Assembly (NCBI RefSeq): GCF_000430625.1
Contig: NZ_AUMJ01000004.1
Location: 1 to 64,000, forward strand
Direction: 5' to 3'
DNA length: 64,000 nucleotides
Source of the DNA: Aneurinibacillus terranovensis DSM 18919
Lineage (GTDB): Bacteria > Bacillota > Bacilli > Aneurinibacillales > Aneurinibacillaceae
Shown here piece after piece: positions 44,836 to 53,381 of this stretch. Position numbers and translations under genes: made by a program. The notes beneath the pieces were generated by a model. It searched no databases. It had not been told where the DNA came from and saw nothing but the letters and a program-made list of their open reading frames with translations. Position 1 is the stretch's first letter; each line of letters begins with the position of its first letter.

Positions 44836-45281
44836 CAATTAAATTGGTTTATTCTCCGTGGTTTAGCTTTGCTTTATCCGCAGCGCCTTCTATTTGGCTG
44901 TGGTCCAAAGCAGCTTACGTTTGGGGTGCGGAAGCAGCAACCTATGCAGCCGTTATCATGCAAGCAATTGGTGTCATTCTGCCAGTTATGATTCCGAATG
45001 TCCTTTGCGCATTGATCGGCTCTATTTTATTTGGCGGAACCTTTATGGGAATTACTACGCTTTCTCTTTCTATCGGAAGACAATGCGCTCCAGAACGTGG
45101 AAGCAAAATTATTGGGAATATGACCGCGATGTTCAGTATCGGCCAAATTATTGGACCGATCGGGGGAGGGGCGTTAGCTGCTGTGCAGCATTCGTATTCT
45201 ACTGCGCTGCTGCTTTCAGGAGGTTTGTTGGTTGTAGCGGTGGTAATGCTTTGGTTCAGCAATACTCGGTCCCAAAAATGA
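44826..45281 (+). pseudogene. Truncated MFS transporter (YbfB/YjiJ-like) C-terminal remnant
   Basis: The frame encodes about 150 residues of the C-terminal half of an MFS permease: WLWSKAAYVWGAEAATYAAVIMQAIGVILPV, GSILFGGTFMGITTLSL and IGQIIGPIGGGALA, with four or five membrane helices. About 240 N-terminal residues of a normal-length (near 400) transporter are missing, and there is no ribosome site. The break coincides with the E3 repeat end. The pattern looks like the YbfB/YjiJ group of sugar-type MFS; this is a family impression only. Confidence 0.65.
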
Positions 45282-45287
45282 TTGGTC

Positions 45288-45351
45288 CCAAAATAAAAAG
45301 GGTTATTCTTTTTACGATTGTTTATAAAAAGAATAACCTTTTTCATTTTGG
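45288..45351. repeat. Long imperfect hairpin
   Basis: Arms of 27 bases, CCAAAATAAAAAGGGTTATT and onward, match the complement of 45325-45351 at about 25 of 27 positions, with a 10-base loop. GGTCCCAAAA also occurs twice in direct repeat next to it (45269, 45285). It can terminate transcripts on either strand. Confidence 0.65.
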
Positions 45352-45414
45352 AGGTAGCGCTCATTCTAAGGTTGATCGGCATGTGGCACTACCCCGTTAT
45401 GAAAAACCAATAAT

Positions 45415-45582
45415 CTAGATTAGTGGATAACTCTGAACATAACGCGGGTTAAAGTAATATGGTGGTCTAGGCCCTATTTTTGGCATTGGCCAGGTGTGAT
45501 CAGAGTCATATAACATCACTACTTTTTCCTCTGAATAGTTCTGTAACAAAAGCATTACTTCTGGGTTAAATTCGAACTGCAA
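45415..45582 (-). CDS. 55-residue hypothetical protein
   Basis: On the minus strand TTG 45582 lies about 8 bases after a perfect AAGGAGG and opens 55 codons to TAG. The product is acidic at first (MQFEFNPEVMLLLQNYSEEK), then VVMLYDSDHTWPMP and a Pro/Tyr/Arg-rich tail (IGPRPPYYFNPRY). Tyr/Pro-rich short proteins of this kind occur among spore coat proteins, but I recognise no family. The remaining 220 bases to the dehydrogenase gene are AT-rich and show nothing else supportable. Confidence 0.5.
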   Translation of the reverse strand: MQFEFNPEVMLLLQNYSEEKVVMLYDSDHTWPMPKIGPRPPYYFNPRYVQSYPLI

Positions 45583-45802
45583 AAGGGTAGCCTCCTTAAC
45601 ATTTTTTTCAACACTTTACTTTATTCAAACCTCTTCAATATGGAGCCAGTACCGATTAGCGTATGAAAAGTGACACAACGCTTTGCAAATTTACATTCCT
45701 AAAATGGTTTTGCAGATTTAACCTTCTCTTTTTGGAAGCAGGCACTGCGGTAGCCTTTCAAACATAAGGTAAAAAGAAATTTATTTCTCCAGGAGGTTTA
45801 CC

Positions 45803-46807
45803 ATGAAACAAAACTATAAAATGCATCAGATGGATCAAATGTATCAAGCGTATCAATTAGACCAAATTCAGCAAATGCAACAAATGTTTGAAGCCCAAAT
45901 AGCTCAACCATATCCGCTATACCCTAATTATGGGAAAATAACACGTTACAAGGAAATCCCGATTAATTTACCAGAACAACGTCAGCTCCGCCATCCCGGT
46001 GTGGAAGGACTAATGGTACCCCGGCCGATTATTGAAAATCCAAACTATAGAGGAAGCGGGAAATTAGTAGGAAAAGTTGCACTCATTACAGGCGGTGACA
46101 GCGGTATTGGGGCAGCTGTAGCGATTGCATTCGCTAAAGAAGGCGCTGATGTGGCCATTGCTTTTTTAGATGAGTATGAGGATGCAAATCGAACAAAAAT
46201 GAGAATCGAACAACTCGGACAATGTTGTTTATTGATGCCGGGTGATTTGCGAGACAAGGGGCAATGCGTTGCGATTGTCGAACAGACATTGCAGACGTTC
46301 GGACGCCTCGATATTCTCTGTAACAACGTTGGTATCCAATTTCAACAATTAAGCTTGCTTGACATAACTGATGAACAATTCGACGATACATTTAAGGTAA
46401 ACATATACTCTCATTTTTACACAACCAGAGCTGCGCTTCCTTATTTAAAGCCGGGCAGTTCCATCATTGGTACTTCCTCCGTGGTGACATATATAGGCGA
46501 GAAACAAATGATTGATTACACAGCCACAAAGGGCGCTATTGTAGGTTGGACACGTGCCCTGGCCAAAAACGTGGTAGATAAAGGCATCCGGGTCAATGCC
46601 GTCGCTCCGGGCCGAATCTGGACTCCGCTCATTGCGGCAAGTTTCTCCTCAGACCAAATCGCTGTATACGGAGCCTTTAATCCAATGGAACGGGTGGCTC
46701 AGCCATTTGAACTCGCGCCAACATTCGTCTACCTGGCTTCTGATGATTCACGCTTTGTTACTGGTCAAGTGCTTCACGTTGACGGCGGAGAATCCACACA
46801 TTCATAA
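45803..46807 (+). CDS. Short-chain dehydrogenase with Met/Gln/Tyr-rich N-terminus
   Basis: A 334-residue protein. Residues 85-330 form a classical SDR of the YdaD/YhxC type: cofactor loop [12 protein letters not shown], catalytic Ser in GTSSVVTY and Tyr/Lys in YTATK, and PGRIWTPL. An SDR of this group is usually about 290 residues with a short N-terminal arm; here the first 40 residues are a low-complexity [19 protein letters not shown] stretch. GGAGG precedes ATG 45803. Substrate unknown; relatives are stress or spore-associated oxidoreductases. Flanked by an island of remnants and by a terminator. Confidence 0.85.
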   Translation: MKQNYKMHQMDQMYQAYQLDQIQQMQQMFEAQIAQPYPLYPNYGKITRYKEIPINLPEQRQLRHPGVEGLMVPRPIIENPNYRGSGKLVGKVALITGGDSGIGAAVAIAFAKEGADVAIAFLDEYEDANRTKMRIEQLGQCCLLMPGDLRDKGQCVAIVEQTLQTFGRLDILCNNVGIQFQQLSLLDITDEQFDDTFKVNIYSHFYTTRAALPYLKPGSSIIGTSSVVTYIGEKQMIDYTATKGAIVGWTRALAKNVVDKGIRVNAVAPGRIWTPLIAASFSSDQIAVYGAFNPMERVAQPFELAPTFVYLASDDSRFVTGQVLHVDGGESTHS

Positions 46808-46871
46808 CATAATGTTATTATACTTTTCTTGCTTCACAGTTCAACATGACAACCGAGAAGTCCCGAAATGT

Positions 46872-46906
46872 AAAAAAAGACCGAGTAAATATACTTCGGT
46901 CTTTTC
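46872..46906. terminator. Intrinsic terminator
   Basis: AAAAGACCGA and TCGGTCTTTT arms around GTAAATATACT, A-rich before and T-rich after, close the dehydrogenase gene. Confidence 0.85.
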
Positions 46907-46928
46907 GCTTTCGATACATCACGCGAAG

Positions 46929-46960
46929 TTTGTCTAAAAATATTCACATAAATTGTCTTT
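46929..46960 (+). promoter_or_regulatory. Possible Spo0A boxes upstream of spoIIGA
   Basis: TTTGTCTAA (46929-46937) differs from the 0A box TTTGTCGAA at one base; ATTGTCTTT (46952-46960) is a weaker match 23 bases on. Spo0A~P activates spoIIG in B. subtilis from tandem boxes. Confidence 0.4.
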
Positions 46961-47045
46961 ATTTTTCATACGATTTAGAGATCATGCTTTATCTTTATGT
47001 GTGATAATGGAAACGCGAGGGTATGAAGGGAGGCCTGTATGGAAT

Positions 47046-47966
47046 GTGACGATCTACGCAGATGTTATTTTCGCCGTTAATCTATTGATTGACTATATGC
47101 TGCTTGCTGCCACGGCCTATATCCGCAGGGTACCCTATAAAAAATGGCGTATGGTGGCCTCTTCTACCTGCGGCGCTATGTATACAATTTTTATTTTTTT
47201 TCCGCCCTTATCATTCGCTTATACGATTCTCGCGAAATTTATTTTTTCATGCATGATGATCTGGCTGGTGTTCGGGCGAATCCGGGTGTGGGGATTTGTT
47301 CAATTGCTCGTTACCTTTTACTTCATTTCTTTTTTTATCGGGGGTGGCCTTTTTGCCCTTCATTTCTTTTTACAGGGGAAAAGCCAACTGGTTAATGAAA
47401 TTATCGTGACTCATAGCGGATCCGCATCATCTGTAGCAGCCCCGACATTTCTTTTACTGGTCATCGGATTTCCTGCCATGTGGTGGTTGACAAAAAAGGG
47501 ATATCGCTCAGTGGAAGCGTCCAGGCAGAAAGATGTGCAGTATGTTGAATTTACCGTCGAAATAAATGAATATACGTTTTCCTGCACGGGATTTATTGAT
47601 ACGGGCAATCAGCTGCATGACCCGCTATCACGTACACCCGTCAGTATTGTGGAGCTTTCCGTTCTGGAAAGTATACTGCCAGCGCAGGTAACTGCGGCGG
47701 TTAAGGCAGATGATTTATCTGCCTTCGATTTATCAATGGTTGATGAAGGTTGGCTGCCGCGTATGAGGCTCATTCCGTACCGTACCGTTTCGGCTCAGAT
47801 GAGATTCTTGCTGGCCATACGTCCAGACCAGGTTATCGTGAAGACAGGGGAAGAGACATATCATACAAAAATGTTTATTGGCCTGCGAACAGGTTCACTA
47901 GCATCAGATGGAAGCTATCAGGCGGTCGTTCACCCGAAAGCGCTGATACACAAAAAAGCTTCGTGA
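47046..47966 (+). CDS. spoIIGA: Pro-sigma-E processing protease SpoIIGA
   Basis: A 306-residue protein: five N-terminal membrane helices (about 5-160) and a C-terminal aspartic protease domain with the active-site DTGNQLHDP. It cleaves pro-SigE after a signal from SpoIIR in the forespore. GTG 47046 gives the family N-terminus [11 protein letters not shown] and a length close to the 309 residues of B. subtilis; it lies 12 bases after AAGGGAGG. The frame upstream has no better start. Confidence 0.92.
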   Translation: MTIYADVIFAVNLLIDYMLLAATAYIRRVPYKKWRMVASSTCGAMYTIFIFFPPLSFAYTILAKFIFSCMMIWLVFGRIRVWGFVQLLVTFYFISFFIGGGLFALHFFLQGKSQLVNEIIVTHSGSASSVAAPTFLLLVIGFPAMWWLTKKGYRSVEASRQKDVQYVEFTVEINEYTFSCTGFIDTGNQLHDPLSRTPVSIVELSVLESILPAQVTAAVKADDLSAFDLSMVDEGWLPRMRLIPYRTVSAQMRFLLAIRPDQVIVKTGEETYHTKMFIGLRTGSLASDGSYQAVVHPKALIHKKAS

Positions 47967-47995
47967 AAAATAAACAGGGCCATTGGAGGGAAAAC

Positions 47996-48718
47996 ATGAT
48001 AGTAAAACTAAAACTGACGTTCATGGTAATGTGGTATAAGTTCATGATGAAGATGGGTGTAAAGGCGGAAGAAATTCATTATATTGGAGGGAGTGAAGCT
48101 TTACCCCCGCCGTTAAACAGGGAAGAGGAAGAATTCCTGCTTGGCAAACTGCACACAGGTGATGCAGCTGTACGGGCAATGCTGATTGAGCGCAATCTCC
48201 GTCTCGTTGTGTATATAGCCCGAAAATTCGAAAACACAGGAATCAATATTGAGGATCTTGTGAGCATAGGAACGATCGGCTTAATTAAAGCGGTCAACAC
48301 CTTTGACCCGGAGAAAAAAATCAAGCTTGCTACATATGCGTCCCGCTGCATTGAAAATGAAATTCTGATGTTTCTCCGGCGAAATAGCAAGGTAAAATCA
48401 GAAGTATCGTTTGATGAACCATTGAACATCGATTGGGACGGAAATGAATTGCTTTTATCCGACGTGCTTGGCACAGAAAACGATATTATTTATCGCGACC
48501 TTGAAGAGCAGGTCGATAAGAAGCTGCTGTATAAAGCGCTTGAAAAACTTGCCGACCGGGAGCGCGTAATTATGGAAATGCGCTTTGGCTTGAACGGGGA
48601 AGAAGAAAAGACGCAAAAAGACGTGGCAGATCTGCTTGGAATTTCGCAGTCGTATATCTCACGGCTTGAGAAGCGGATTATCAAGCGCCTGCAGAAGGAA
48701 TTTAATAAAATGCTGTAA
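47996..48718 (+). CDS. sigE: Sporulation sigma factor SigE (pro-form)
   Basis: A 240-residue sigma-70 family factor. The first 27-29 residues ([19 protein letters not shown] and following) are the membrane-associated pro-sequence removed by SpoIIGA next door; cleavage is expected before the [12 protein letters not shown] segment. Regions 2 ([22 protein letters not shown]) and 4 ([22 protein letters not shown]) are intact. It directs early mother-cell gene expression. ATG 47996 follows GGAGGG. Confidence 0.97.
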   Translation: MIVKLKLTFMVMWYKFMMKMGVKAEEIHYIGGSEALPPPLNREEEEFLLGKLHTGDAAVRAMLIERNLRLVVYIARKFENTGINIEDLVSIGTIGLIKAVNTFDPEKKIKLATYASRCIENEILMFLRRNSKVKSEVSFDEPLNIDWDGNELLLSDVLGTENDIIYRDLEEQVDKKLLYKALEKLADRERVIMEMRFGLNGEEEKTQKDVADLLGISQSYISRLEKRIIKRLQKEFNKML

Positions 48719-48766
48719 TGTATCTATTGTCTGATGATTCTAAAGGGATTGACTGGAAGCTCCGCT

Positions 48767-48795
48767 GCATAATTTTCCCCTCCCAGGAGATACTT
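48767..48795 (+). promoter_or_regulatory. sigG: Candidate sigma-F-type promoter of sigG
   Basis: GCATA, 14 bases, then GGAGATACTT, which matches the forespore sigma-F pattern GYWTA and GGNRANANTW. The spacer is one base shorter than usual. It lies 35 bases before the sigG start, as expected for a gene turned on in the forespore. Confidence 0.55.
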
Positions 48796-48829
48796 ATCTG
48801 TAACGCTGGCTCCTTCAGGAGGGAAAGAA

Positions 48830-49606
48830 GTGACACGTAATAAGGTAGAAATCTGCGGAGTAGACACATCCAAATTACCCGTGTTAACCAATGCAAAGAT
48901 GCGGGAGCTATTTGTTAAATTGCAAAGTGGGACATACGCAGCAAGAGAACAATTGGTAAACGGCAACCTGCGGCTGGTATTAAGCGTAATCCAGCGATTT
49001 AATAACCGCGGGGAATATGTGGACGATTTGTTCCAGGTTGGCTGTATCGGGCTGATGAAAGCCATTGACAACTTTGATTTAAGTCAGAATGTGAAGTTTT
49101 CTACGTATGCCGTTCCCATGATTATTGGAGAGATACGGCGGTATTTACGGGACAATAATCCAATCCGGGTGTCCCGCTCCTTGCGCGATATCGCGTACAA
49201 GGCATTGCAGGTTCGTGATTCATTAACGAATAAGAATTCACGCGAACCAACCATTTTTGAGATTTCCGAAGCGCTCAATGTGCCAAAGGAAGATGTCGTG
49301 TTCGCACTGGACGCCATTCAAGATCCGGTCTCCCTTTTTGAGCCGATTTACCAGGACGGCGGTGATCCTATTTTTGTTATGGATCAAATTAGTGATGACA
49401 GGCATAAAGACAGCCAGTGGACTGAAGAAATAGCGTTGAAGCAGGCGATGTACCGCCTCACTGATCGGGAAAAATTAATATTATCGATGCGATTTTTTGA
49501 AGGAAAAACACAGATGGAAGTTGCCGAGGAAATCGGGATTTCCCAGGCTCAGGTTTCACGTCTGGAAAAAGCAGCCATCGTACAAATGCAAAAATATGTG
49601 CAGTAA
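48830..49606 (+). CDS. sigG: Sporulation sigma factor SigG
   Basis: A 258-residue forespore sigma factor beginning TRNKVEICGVDTSKLPVL, nearly identical in region 2 (VLSVIQRFNNRGEYVDDLFQ) and in EIGISQAQVSRLEK to the B. subtilis protein. It drives late forespore genes. GTG start behind AGGAGGGAAAG. Its TAA stop is the first three bases of repeat copy R1. Confidence 0.97.
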   Translation: MTRNKVEICGVDTSKLPVLTNAKMRELFVKLQSGTYAAREQLVNGNLRLVLSVIQRFNNRGEYVDDLFQVGCIGLMKAIDNFDLSQNVKFSTYAVPMIIGEIRRYLRDNNPIRVSRSLRDIAYKALQVRDSLTNKNSREPTIFEISEALNVPKEDVVFALDAIQDPVSLFEPIYQDGGDPIFVMDQISDDRHKDSQWTEEIALKQAMYRLTDREKLILSMRFFEGKTQMEVAEEIGISQAQVSRLEKAAIVQMQKYVQ

Positions 49607-49694
49607 AGAAAACTTGGCTAGCGCCAAGCCACAGGCGCAGGCGATAGCCTTAATAGCACTTATGTGTGTAGGAAAGTATAACTTTCCTACACGC
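49604..49694 (+). repeat. Repeat R, full copy R1
   Basis: A 91-base repeat beginning with the sigG stop: TAAAGAAAACTTGGCTAGCG, an inner hairpin TTGGC-TAGC-GCCAA, then a 12-bp hairpin GTGTAGGAAAGT/ACTTTCCTACAC. The reverse copy R2 at 61515-61606 has the same layout, with different but still paired hairpin arms. Confidence 0.75.
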
Positions 49695-49698
49695 TAAG

Positions 49699-49749
49699 AA
49701 AAAACGGGTGTGAAAAAACGCGCTGGAGCCTTTTCTCACCCGTTTTTTT
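49699..49749. terminator. Terminator between sigG and the solute-binding protein gene
   Basis: AAACGGGTGTGAAAA and TTTTCTCACCCGTTT pair over about 14 bases, with A-run and T-run flanks for both converging genes. Confidence 0.85.
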
Positions 49750-49772
49750 ACTGATGAATTTATCACTTTCTC

Positions 49773-50570
49773 TTACTTGCCCATATATTGATTAAAAATG
49801 GCGTCATACTTACCGTTTTGCTTGACGGCAGTCAGACCTTTGTTAAGCTTGTTTAACAATTCGGTATTGCCTTTCTTGACGGCGATGCCGTACGTCTCCG
49901 GTTTTACAGAAGGGTCTTCCACAATTTTTACCTGTTTTAAATTTAGCTGATTCACAAATTTTTTAATAACGGCATTATCAGCAATAACGGCTTGAATGCG
50001 CCCGTTTTGTAGATCATCGATCGCTCCGGCAATCTCTTCATAAGCTTTGAGCCCGGCATACCCTTTGCCAAACGTATCTTCCACAAGGCTGGCCCCCGTT
50101 GTGCCGGATTGCACACCGATTAATTTTCCTTTTAAATCTGTGACTTTTTTAACGGAAGCGGCAGGGCCATTTTCTTTAACAAGAATCACCTGTTTAGCGG
50201 TAAAGTAAGGACTTGTAAAGTCAAACGATTTTTTTCGGTCATTTGTAACCGTAATACCGGCGATACCAATTTGAACCGAACCGTCTTTTAACCCGCTCAT
50301 CATGCCGTCCCAGCCGGTGTTTTTTAGTTCAACGTGAATATGTTGGGATGCGGCAATTGCTTTAATCAGATCCATATCAAAACCAACAGGGTCACCTGTT
50401 GGCGACAAAGATTCGAACGGGGGGAAAGATGCATCGGTGCCGACTACCAGAGTATCCGCTTTGCTTGAGGACGCATCACCTGCGCTGCCAGCCGTGTTTT
50501 TTGCTCCGCCACAACCGGCAATTGTCAAAAGCAGTATAGCTATGAGTAAAAAGAGAGATATTTTTTTCAT
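49773..50570 (-). CDS. Amino-acid ABC transporter substrate-binding lipoprotein
   Basis: A 265-residue lipoprotein: signal peptide with lipobox TIAGC, a Ser/Ala/Gly linker and a family 3 solute-binding domain (DTLVVGTDASFPPFE, GFDMDLIKAIA, GITVTNDRKKSFDFTSPYF, GVQSGTTG, LLNKLNKGL). Polar amino acids such as Gln, Arg or Cys are likely ligands. No permease or ATPase gene is adjacent. It stands alone, opposite to its neighbours, between sigG and ylmC. AAGGAGGAAG precedes the ATG. Confidence 0.9.
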   Translation of the reverse strand: MKKISLFLLIAILLLTIAGCGGAKNTAGSAGDASSSKADTLVVGTDASFPPFESLSPTGDPVGFDMDLIKAIAASQHIHVELKNTGWDGMMSGLKDGSVQIGIAGITVTNDRKKSFDFTSPYFTAKQVILVKENGPAASVKKVTDLKGKLIGVQSGTTGASLVEDTFGKGYAGLKAYEEIAGAIDDLQNGRIQAVIADNAVIKKFVNQLNLKQVKIVEDPSVKPETYGIAVKKGNTELLNKLNKGLTAVKQNGKYDAIFNQYMGK

Positions 50571-50634
50571 TTAAATCTTCCTCCTTAATTTAAGAGCAAA
50601 CTATTAAATGTTTACATATAAAATTACTTGAATA

Positions 50635-50663
50635 AGTATACAGCGGTGTTTTTTGATTGACAA
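50635..50663 (-). promoter_or_regulatory. Sigma-A promoter of the solute-binding protein gene
   Basis: On the minus strand TTGTCA, 17 bases, TATACT, about 65 bases before the start. TACTT-ATTC-AAGTA directly follows the -10 box and could be an operator. Confidence 0.65.
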
Positions 50664-50753
50664 GCGGATTTTTTCTAAAATACTTTTAGGACATTTCTTA
50701 AAATTTATACATATACTAAGGGTAAGGCGGGCTAAAAAAGCGGGGTGTGAAGG

Positions 50754-51029
50754 GTGATTAAAATATCCGAATTCCAAACGAAGGATGTTGTTAATATACA
50801 GGATGGAAAAAAACTCGGGCAAATCTCTGACTTGGAAATCAATTTAAAAGTTGGCCGGATTGAAGGGATTGTTGTACCTGGAAAAGGGAACGGAAAGTTC
50901 TTTGGGCTGTTCGGCGGAGGAGAAGAGATTGTCATCCCCTGGCGTAATATCGTAAAAATCGGTACTGATGTGATCCTGGTGCGTCTCGATGAAACACTCG
51001 TTCAACTGAGGCCGGAGAAGGAAGGATAA
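50754..51029 (+). CDS. ylmC: PRC-barrel protein, YlmC/YmxH family
   Basis: A 91-residue protein, a single PRC-barrel domain (ISEFQTKDVVNIQDGKKLGQISDLEIN, then GRIEGIVVPG and VIPWRNIVKIGTDVILV). YlmC/YmxH proteins are widespread in spore formers and of unknown role. Start GTG 50754 after GTGAAGG. It opens the ylmCDEFGH group as in B. subtilis. Confidence 0.85.
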   Translation: MIKISEFQTKDVVNIQDGKKLGQISDLEINLKVGRIEGIVVPGKGNGKFFGLFGGGEEIVIPWRNIVKIGTDVILVRLDETLVQLRPEKEG

Positions 51030-51112
51030 GCGTTTGGCAGGCACGGAGAGGGCGGCAGTTTTTCTTTCCTTATAGATATGATAATGGTAAGATGCTAATA
51101 AGGAGGAGAGAG

Positions 51113-51931
51113 ATGGAGCCGTTTACGTTACAAAAGGAAAGTTTGCACTTATCCCGCTGGGAGTCTGTGTGGCCTGAACTGACAGCCGGATTCTCGACTC
51201 GCCATCACGGGATAAGCGCCGGAGAATACGCAAGTTTAAATTGCGGGCTTCATGTAGGAGACCGTGCTGAAGACGTAATAGAGAACCGGAGAAGATTGGT
51301 CGAGTCCAATGGTTTTCTTTTTTCCTCATGGACGTGTGCCGACCAGGTACACGGGAACTGTGTAGTACAAGTTACGGAGCGTGAAGCCGGGGCCGGACGG
51401 GAGGCGCTGGAAGACACCATTACCGGCACGGACGGATTGGTAACGGATTGCCGCAATATTTTTCTTGCCGCCTTTTACGCGGATTGTGTCCCGTTGTTTT
51501 TTTATGCGCCGGCTCACCATGTGATCGGGGTGGCCCATGCAGGCTGGAAAGGAACCGCCGCAAACATAGCGCACAATATGGTAGGCGAAATGAAACGGAT
51601 CTGGGGAATCTCAGCATCGGAGATTTATGCGGCGATTGGACCGTCCATCGGGCCCTGTTGTTATGAAGTAAACGATGTCGTTGCCGATAAAATTAAGGAT
51701 ATATTGGGAGAAAAAGCACAAAGTGTGCTTCAGCCTGTAAAAACGGATAAGTATATGCTAAATTTACAGGAAACCAATCGAATTTTGCTTCTTGAAGCAG
51801 GAATTTCAAATTCCCGCATCGAATTGAGTCAACTATGTACAAGTTGTCGCACCGATTTGTTCTTTTCCCATCGGAAAGAAGCAGGAAAAACAGGGCGCAT
51901 GACAGCGTTTATCGCGTTGAAAGAGGGGTAA
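51113..51931 (+). CDS. pgeF: Polyphenol oxidase/purine nucleoside phosphorylase family protein (YlmD)
   Basis: A 272-residue member of the YfiH/YlmD family (PgeF, laccase-domain proteins). Zinc and active-site motifs seen are WTCADQVHGN, ADCVPLFF, VAHAGWKGT and GPSIGPCCYEV, with CTSCRTDLFFSHRKE at the end. Related proteins are described as purine nucleoside phosphorylases or as correcting misincorporation in muropeptides. ATG 51113 follows AAGGAGGAGAG. Confidence 0.9.
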   Translation: MEPFTLQKESLHLSRWESVWPELTAGFSTRHHGISAGEYASLNCGLHVGDRAEDVIENRRRLVESNGFLFSSWTCADQVHGNCVVQVTEREAGAGREALEDTITGTDGLVTDCRNIFLAAFYADCVPLFFYAPAHHVIGVAHAGWKGTAANIAHNMVGEMKRIWGISASEIYAAIGPSIGPCCYEVNDVVADKIKDILGEKAQSVLQPVKTDKYMLNLQETNRILLLEAGISNSRIELSQLCTSCRTDLFFSHRKEAGKTGRMTAFIALKEG

Positions 51932-51938
51932 AAATACG

Positions 51939-52625
51939 TTGTCATATATTGATGAAAATTTTCAACTGGTTCAGGAAAATATAAAAAAAGCGTGTGAAAA
52001 AGTGCAGCGTTCACCTGACGTGCAGATTGTAGCGGTCACAAAATACGTGTCGCTGGAAACAACCCGGCTGGCGCTGGCTGCGGGAATTCAGCACCTCGGA
52101 GAAAGCAAGAGCCAGGATGCCATCGCTAAATGGAAGGCGCTTGGGGATCAGGCTGTCTGGCATTTTATCGGACACTTACAAACGAATAAAGTGCGGGATA
52201 TTATTGGTAAATTCACGTATGTTCATTCGCTTGACCGCTATTCTTTAGCTGCTGAGCTGAGCAAGCGCGGCCAACAAATACAAGCTGTAACCCGGTGTTT
52301 TGTCCAGGTTAATATATCGGGGGAAGAGTCCAAACATGGGATAAAACCGGGGGACGCCGCTTCTTTTATTCGGGAAATCAACCATATGCCGGCTATCGAA
52401 TTGGTTGGCTTGATGACGATGGCGCCTTATGTGTCGGACGCCGAGGAAACACGCTGGATTTTTCGTTCGCTGCGCGAACTTCGTGATGAGCTTCGACAAG
52501 AATTTCCGCAGATTCCTTTGACTCATTTAAGTATGGGAATGTCTAATGATTATCAGGTAGCTGTGGAAGAAGGAGCTACCTTCATTCGGCTGGGTTCCAC
52601 ACTTGTCGGTGATGAGCGAAACTAA
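51939..52625 (+). CDS. ylmE: PLP homeostasis protein, YggS/YlmE family
   Basis: A 228-residue TIM-barrel protein of the PROSC/YggS family. Visible are VAVTKYVSLETTRLALAAG (with the PLP-binding Lys), FIGHLQTNKVRDI, VNISGEESKHGI and LSMGMSNDYQVAVEEGATFIRLGS. It controls free PLP. TTG 51939 lies 7 bases after the pgeF stop behind GAGGGG, indicating coupling. Confidence 0.93.
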   Translation: MSYIDENFQLVQENIKKACEKVQRSPDVQIVAVTKYVSLETTRLALAAGIQHLGESKSQDAIAKWKALGDQAVWHFIGHLQTNKVRDIIGKFTYVHSLDRYSLAAELSKRGQQIQAVTRCFVQVNISGEESKHGIKPGDAASFIREINHMPAIELVGLMTMAPYVSDAEETRWIFRSLRELRDELRQEFPQIPLTHLSMGMSNDYQVAVEEGATFIRLGSTLVGDERN

Positions 52626-52652
52626 ATTCTGTGAAAAAGGAGAACGGGTAAA

Positions 52653-53087
52653 ATGGGCGTAGTTACAAGGATCAAAGATTTTTTCGGGATCGGCAGTGAC
52701 GAATATGTCGAAGAAATTATCGAAGAACATTACGAAGAAGAACCGGAAGAGTCGTATATCCGGCCCCGGAAAGGCAAACAGGATAATGTAGTGAGCCTGC
52801 ATGCATTGAAGGAGCAAAATCCGCGTGTGATGTTAATCGAGCCGAAGTCTTACGATGAGGTCCAGGACATCGCCGACCATATTCGTTCAAGGCGTGCGGT
52901 CGTGGTCAATCTCCAGCGCGTGACACCCGAGCAGGCTAAAAGAATCGTTGACTTTTTGAGCGGAACCGTCTACGCGTTAAGCGGAGCTATGCAGAAAATC
53001 GGCTATGGGACCTTCCTTTGTGTGCCTGAGCATATGGAACTCCAAGGCCATATTACGGAATTAATGTACGAGGATAAAGGCTTATGA
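52653..53087 (+). CDS. sepF: Cell division protein SepF
   Basis: A 144-residue protein with an N-terminal amphipathic helix (MGVVTRIKDFFGIG), an acidic linker and the SepF core (MLIEPKSYDEVQDIADHIRSRRAVVVNLQRV, ALSGAMQKIGYGTFLCVPEHME). It bundles FtsZ filaments and tethers them to the membrane. AAAAGGAGAAC precedes the ATG. Confidence 0.96.
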   Translation: MGVVTRIKDFFGIGSDEYVEEIIEEHYEEEPEESYIRPRKGKQDNVVSLHALKEQNPRVMLIEPKSYDEVQDIADHIRSRRAVVVNLQRVTPEQAKRIVDFLSGTVYALSGAMQKIGYGTFLCVPEHMELQGHITELMYEDKGL

Positions 53088-53103
53088 AAACCGAGGTGAA
53101 GAG

Positions 53104-53379
53104 ATGGCACAATTCATTGGGTTGATCCAAATTTTGTTTGAAATATACAGCTATATGATTATTATTTATATTCTAATGTCCTGGGTTCCTCAGGTGCGTC
53201 AGACGTCTATCGGACAAATACTGGGACGTCTGGTTGAGCCTTACCTGTCGATATTCCGCAGAATCATTCCACCGCTTGGCATGATTGACATTTCGCCGAT
53301 TCTTGCCTTTTTCGCCTTGCGATTTGCTGAGAACGGCCTGATTACTGTTATTTCGTATATTTATGGAATGGCTGGATAG
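53104..53379 (+). CDS. ylmG: YggT-family membrane protein YlmG
   Basis: A 91-residue membrane protein with two helices, carrying IIYILMSWVPQVRQTSIGQILGRLVEPYLSIFRRIIPPLG, which is the YggT signature. It is implicated in membrane or division functions. AGGTGAAGAG precedes the ATG. Confidence 0.9.
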   Translation: MAQFIGLIQILFEIYSYMIIIYILMSWVPQVRQTSIGQILGRLVEPYLSIFRRIIPPLGMIDISPILAFFALRFAENGLITVISYIYGMAG

Positions 53380-53381
53380 CG

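Noticed and set aside
44894-45418. 174-codon ORF overlapping the MFS remnant in another frame
   Set aside because: Composition is unlike a protein (Cys/Tyr/Ser-rich shadow); the hydrophobic transporter frame explains the sequence.
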